This document shows positions 6,901-7,751 of a stretch of DNA of 7,751 nt, one piece after another (position 1 is the first letter of the stretch; the number at the start of each line of letters is the position of its first letter). A program made the translations under genes and the position numbers. Source of the DNA: Alphaproteobacteria bacterium (GTDB lineage Bacteria > Pseudomonadota > Alphaproteobacteria > Rhizobiales > Hyphomicrobiaceae); assembly GCA_022600335.1 (NCBI GenBank), contig JAHZKN010000155.1:1-7751 (forward strand), written 5' to 3'. The notes below the pieces were generated by a model. The model had not been told where the DNA came from, ran no database searches, and saw nothing but the letters and a program-made list of their open reading frames with translations.

Positions 6901-7751
6901 TTATGCGTGGTCGACCATGACCCCATTAAGACTGTTGCCGCCTGCGTCCTGAATTTCAACGCCGTAAATGCCTCCAAGCAATGTTTCGGGCGCTGCAACG
7001 TTGACCAGTTGCAGATACGGTGAACGCCCCACAATGTGACCGGGGCGGCGCCCGGACCGCTCAAACAGCACCGGCAGAACACGACCAACACAGCTTCGAT
7101 TAAACGCCAGTTGCTGCGCAGAAAGCACCTTCTGGAGGCGCAACAAGCGCTGTGATTTTACATCGTCGGGCACCTGGTCCGGGAGGCTTGCAGCCGGTGT
7201 TCCTGGTCGCGGGCTATATTTAAACGAATACGCCTGGGCAAAGACAATCTCTTCAACGAGAGACATGGTCTGTTCAAAGTCATCCTGCGTTTCACCCGGA
7301 AACCCGACAATGATGTCCGTCGACAAAGCCATGTCGGGACACGCTCGGCGCAGCTTTTCAACACAGTGCACATAGTCCTTGCGGGTGTGCTTGCGGTTCA
7401 TCGCTTCTAGAATGCGATCAGATCCCGCTTGAAACGGCAAATGAAGATACGGCATCACCTTTGCCTCATCACGGTGCACCGCAATCAATTCTTCCGTCAT
7501 GTCGTTGGTATGGCTGGTTGTGTAACGCAGTCGTTCGATACCAGGAAGCTTCCCTAGGTGTCGCAAAAGCCCGGCCAGTGAGCAGGGTTGACCATTTTCG
7601 TCTTGACCGTGGTAGGCATTAACGTTCTGCCCCAGAAGCGTCACCTCGCGAACTCCACGTGCAACCAATCGTTCCAGTTCAGCCGCAATATCCGCAACGG
7701 GTCGAGAATACTCCGCACACAGTGTATAGGGCACAACACAAAACGAGCAGA
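6901..7751 (-). CDS. miaB: tRNA-2-methylthio-N6-dimethylallyladenosine synthase MiaB, 5' end missing
   Basis: MiaB is a radical-SAM methylthiotransferase that converts i6A37 to ms2i6A37 in tRNAs reading UNN codons. About 283 C-terminal residues are present; the N-terminal UPF0004 domain and the first radical-SAM cysteine lie beyond the window edge. The last two cysteines of CxxxCxxC are seen as C-S-F-C (codons 7749-7747 and 7740-7738), followed by VVPYT. Further family stretches are LLGQNVNAY, YLHLPFQAGSDRILEAMNR, STDIIVGFPGETQDDFE and FKYSPRPGTPA, then a C-terminal TRAM domain (about the last 65 residues, with GHIVGRSPYLQ). Two usually conserved stretches differ: PYTLCAEYSRP instead of the common PYTRGxExSRP, and TSHTNDM instead of TSHPxDM. 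The GTG at 7734 is internal, not a start. Stop TAA at 6903-6901. Confidence 0.96.
   Translation of the reverse strand, partial: CSFCVVPYTLCAEYSRPVADIAAELERLVARGVREVTLLGQNVNAYHGQDENGQPCSLAGLLRHLGKLPGIERLRYTTSHTNDMTEELIAVHRDEAKVMPYLHLPFQAGSDRILEAMNRKHTRKDYVHCVEKLRRACPDMALSTDIIVGFPGETQDDFEQTMSLVEEIVFAQAYSFKYSPRPGTPAASLPDQVPDDVKSQRLLRLQKVLSAQQLAFNRSCVGRVLPVLFERSGRRPGHIVGRSPYLQLVNVAAPETLLGGIYGVEIQDAGGNSLNGVMVDHA

Overview
The window is a chromosomal housekeeping segment from a bacterium that is very probably an alphaproteobacterium. All eight genes lie on the minus strand, so the biological order runs from high to low coordinates: miaB (5' end missing), phoH/ybeZ, ybeY, a CorC-type CBS protein, lnt, a phrR/praR-type XRE regulator, metK, and trmB (3' end missing). 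This order, especially lnt - small Cro/CI-type regulator - metK - trmB, is from memory typical of Hyphomicrobiales and related alphaproteobacteria. I place it only to class level. No tRNA, rRNA, CRISPR array, insertion sequence or phage gene is visible, and all complete genes read without frameshifts.

Layout. Positions 7751-6901 hold the C-terminal part of MiaB. After a 90-nt gap come four tightly packed genes, phoH, ybeY, corC and lnt (6810-2417), with gaps of only 5, about 23 and 16 nt, almost certainly one transcription unit. A 129-nt gap follows, with a candidate promoter and an 8-bp inverted repeat in front of the phrR-type gene (2287-1829). A 141-nt gap precedes metK, which starts at GTG; its leader has several possible RNA pairings, including one that could cover the ribosome binding site. 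A 50-nt gap containing two small hairpins leads to trmB, which runs off the window at position 1.

Function. The genes serve translation, RNA quality control and the cell envelope. MetK makes S-adenosylmethionine, which TrmB (tRNA m7G46) and MiaB (ms2i6A37) consume, so the SAM supplier sits among its users. PhoH/YbeZ and YbeY are known partners in rRNA maturation and ribosome quality control. Lnt completes lipoprotein maturation, and the CorC-type protein is usually linked to ion homeostasis. The XRE regulator resembles the rhizobial PhrR/PraR family, known from acid response and surface or quorum regulation.

Overall this is an ordinary conserved region. The points worth a second look are the metK leader, the hairpin that encloses the trmB ribosome binding site, the dyad at the phrR promoter, and two unusual substitutions in normally conserved MiaB motifs. 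I found no convincing new multi-gene system.
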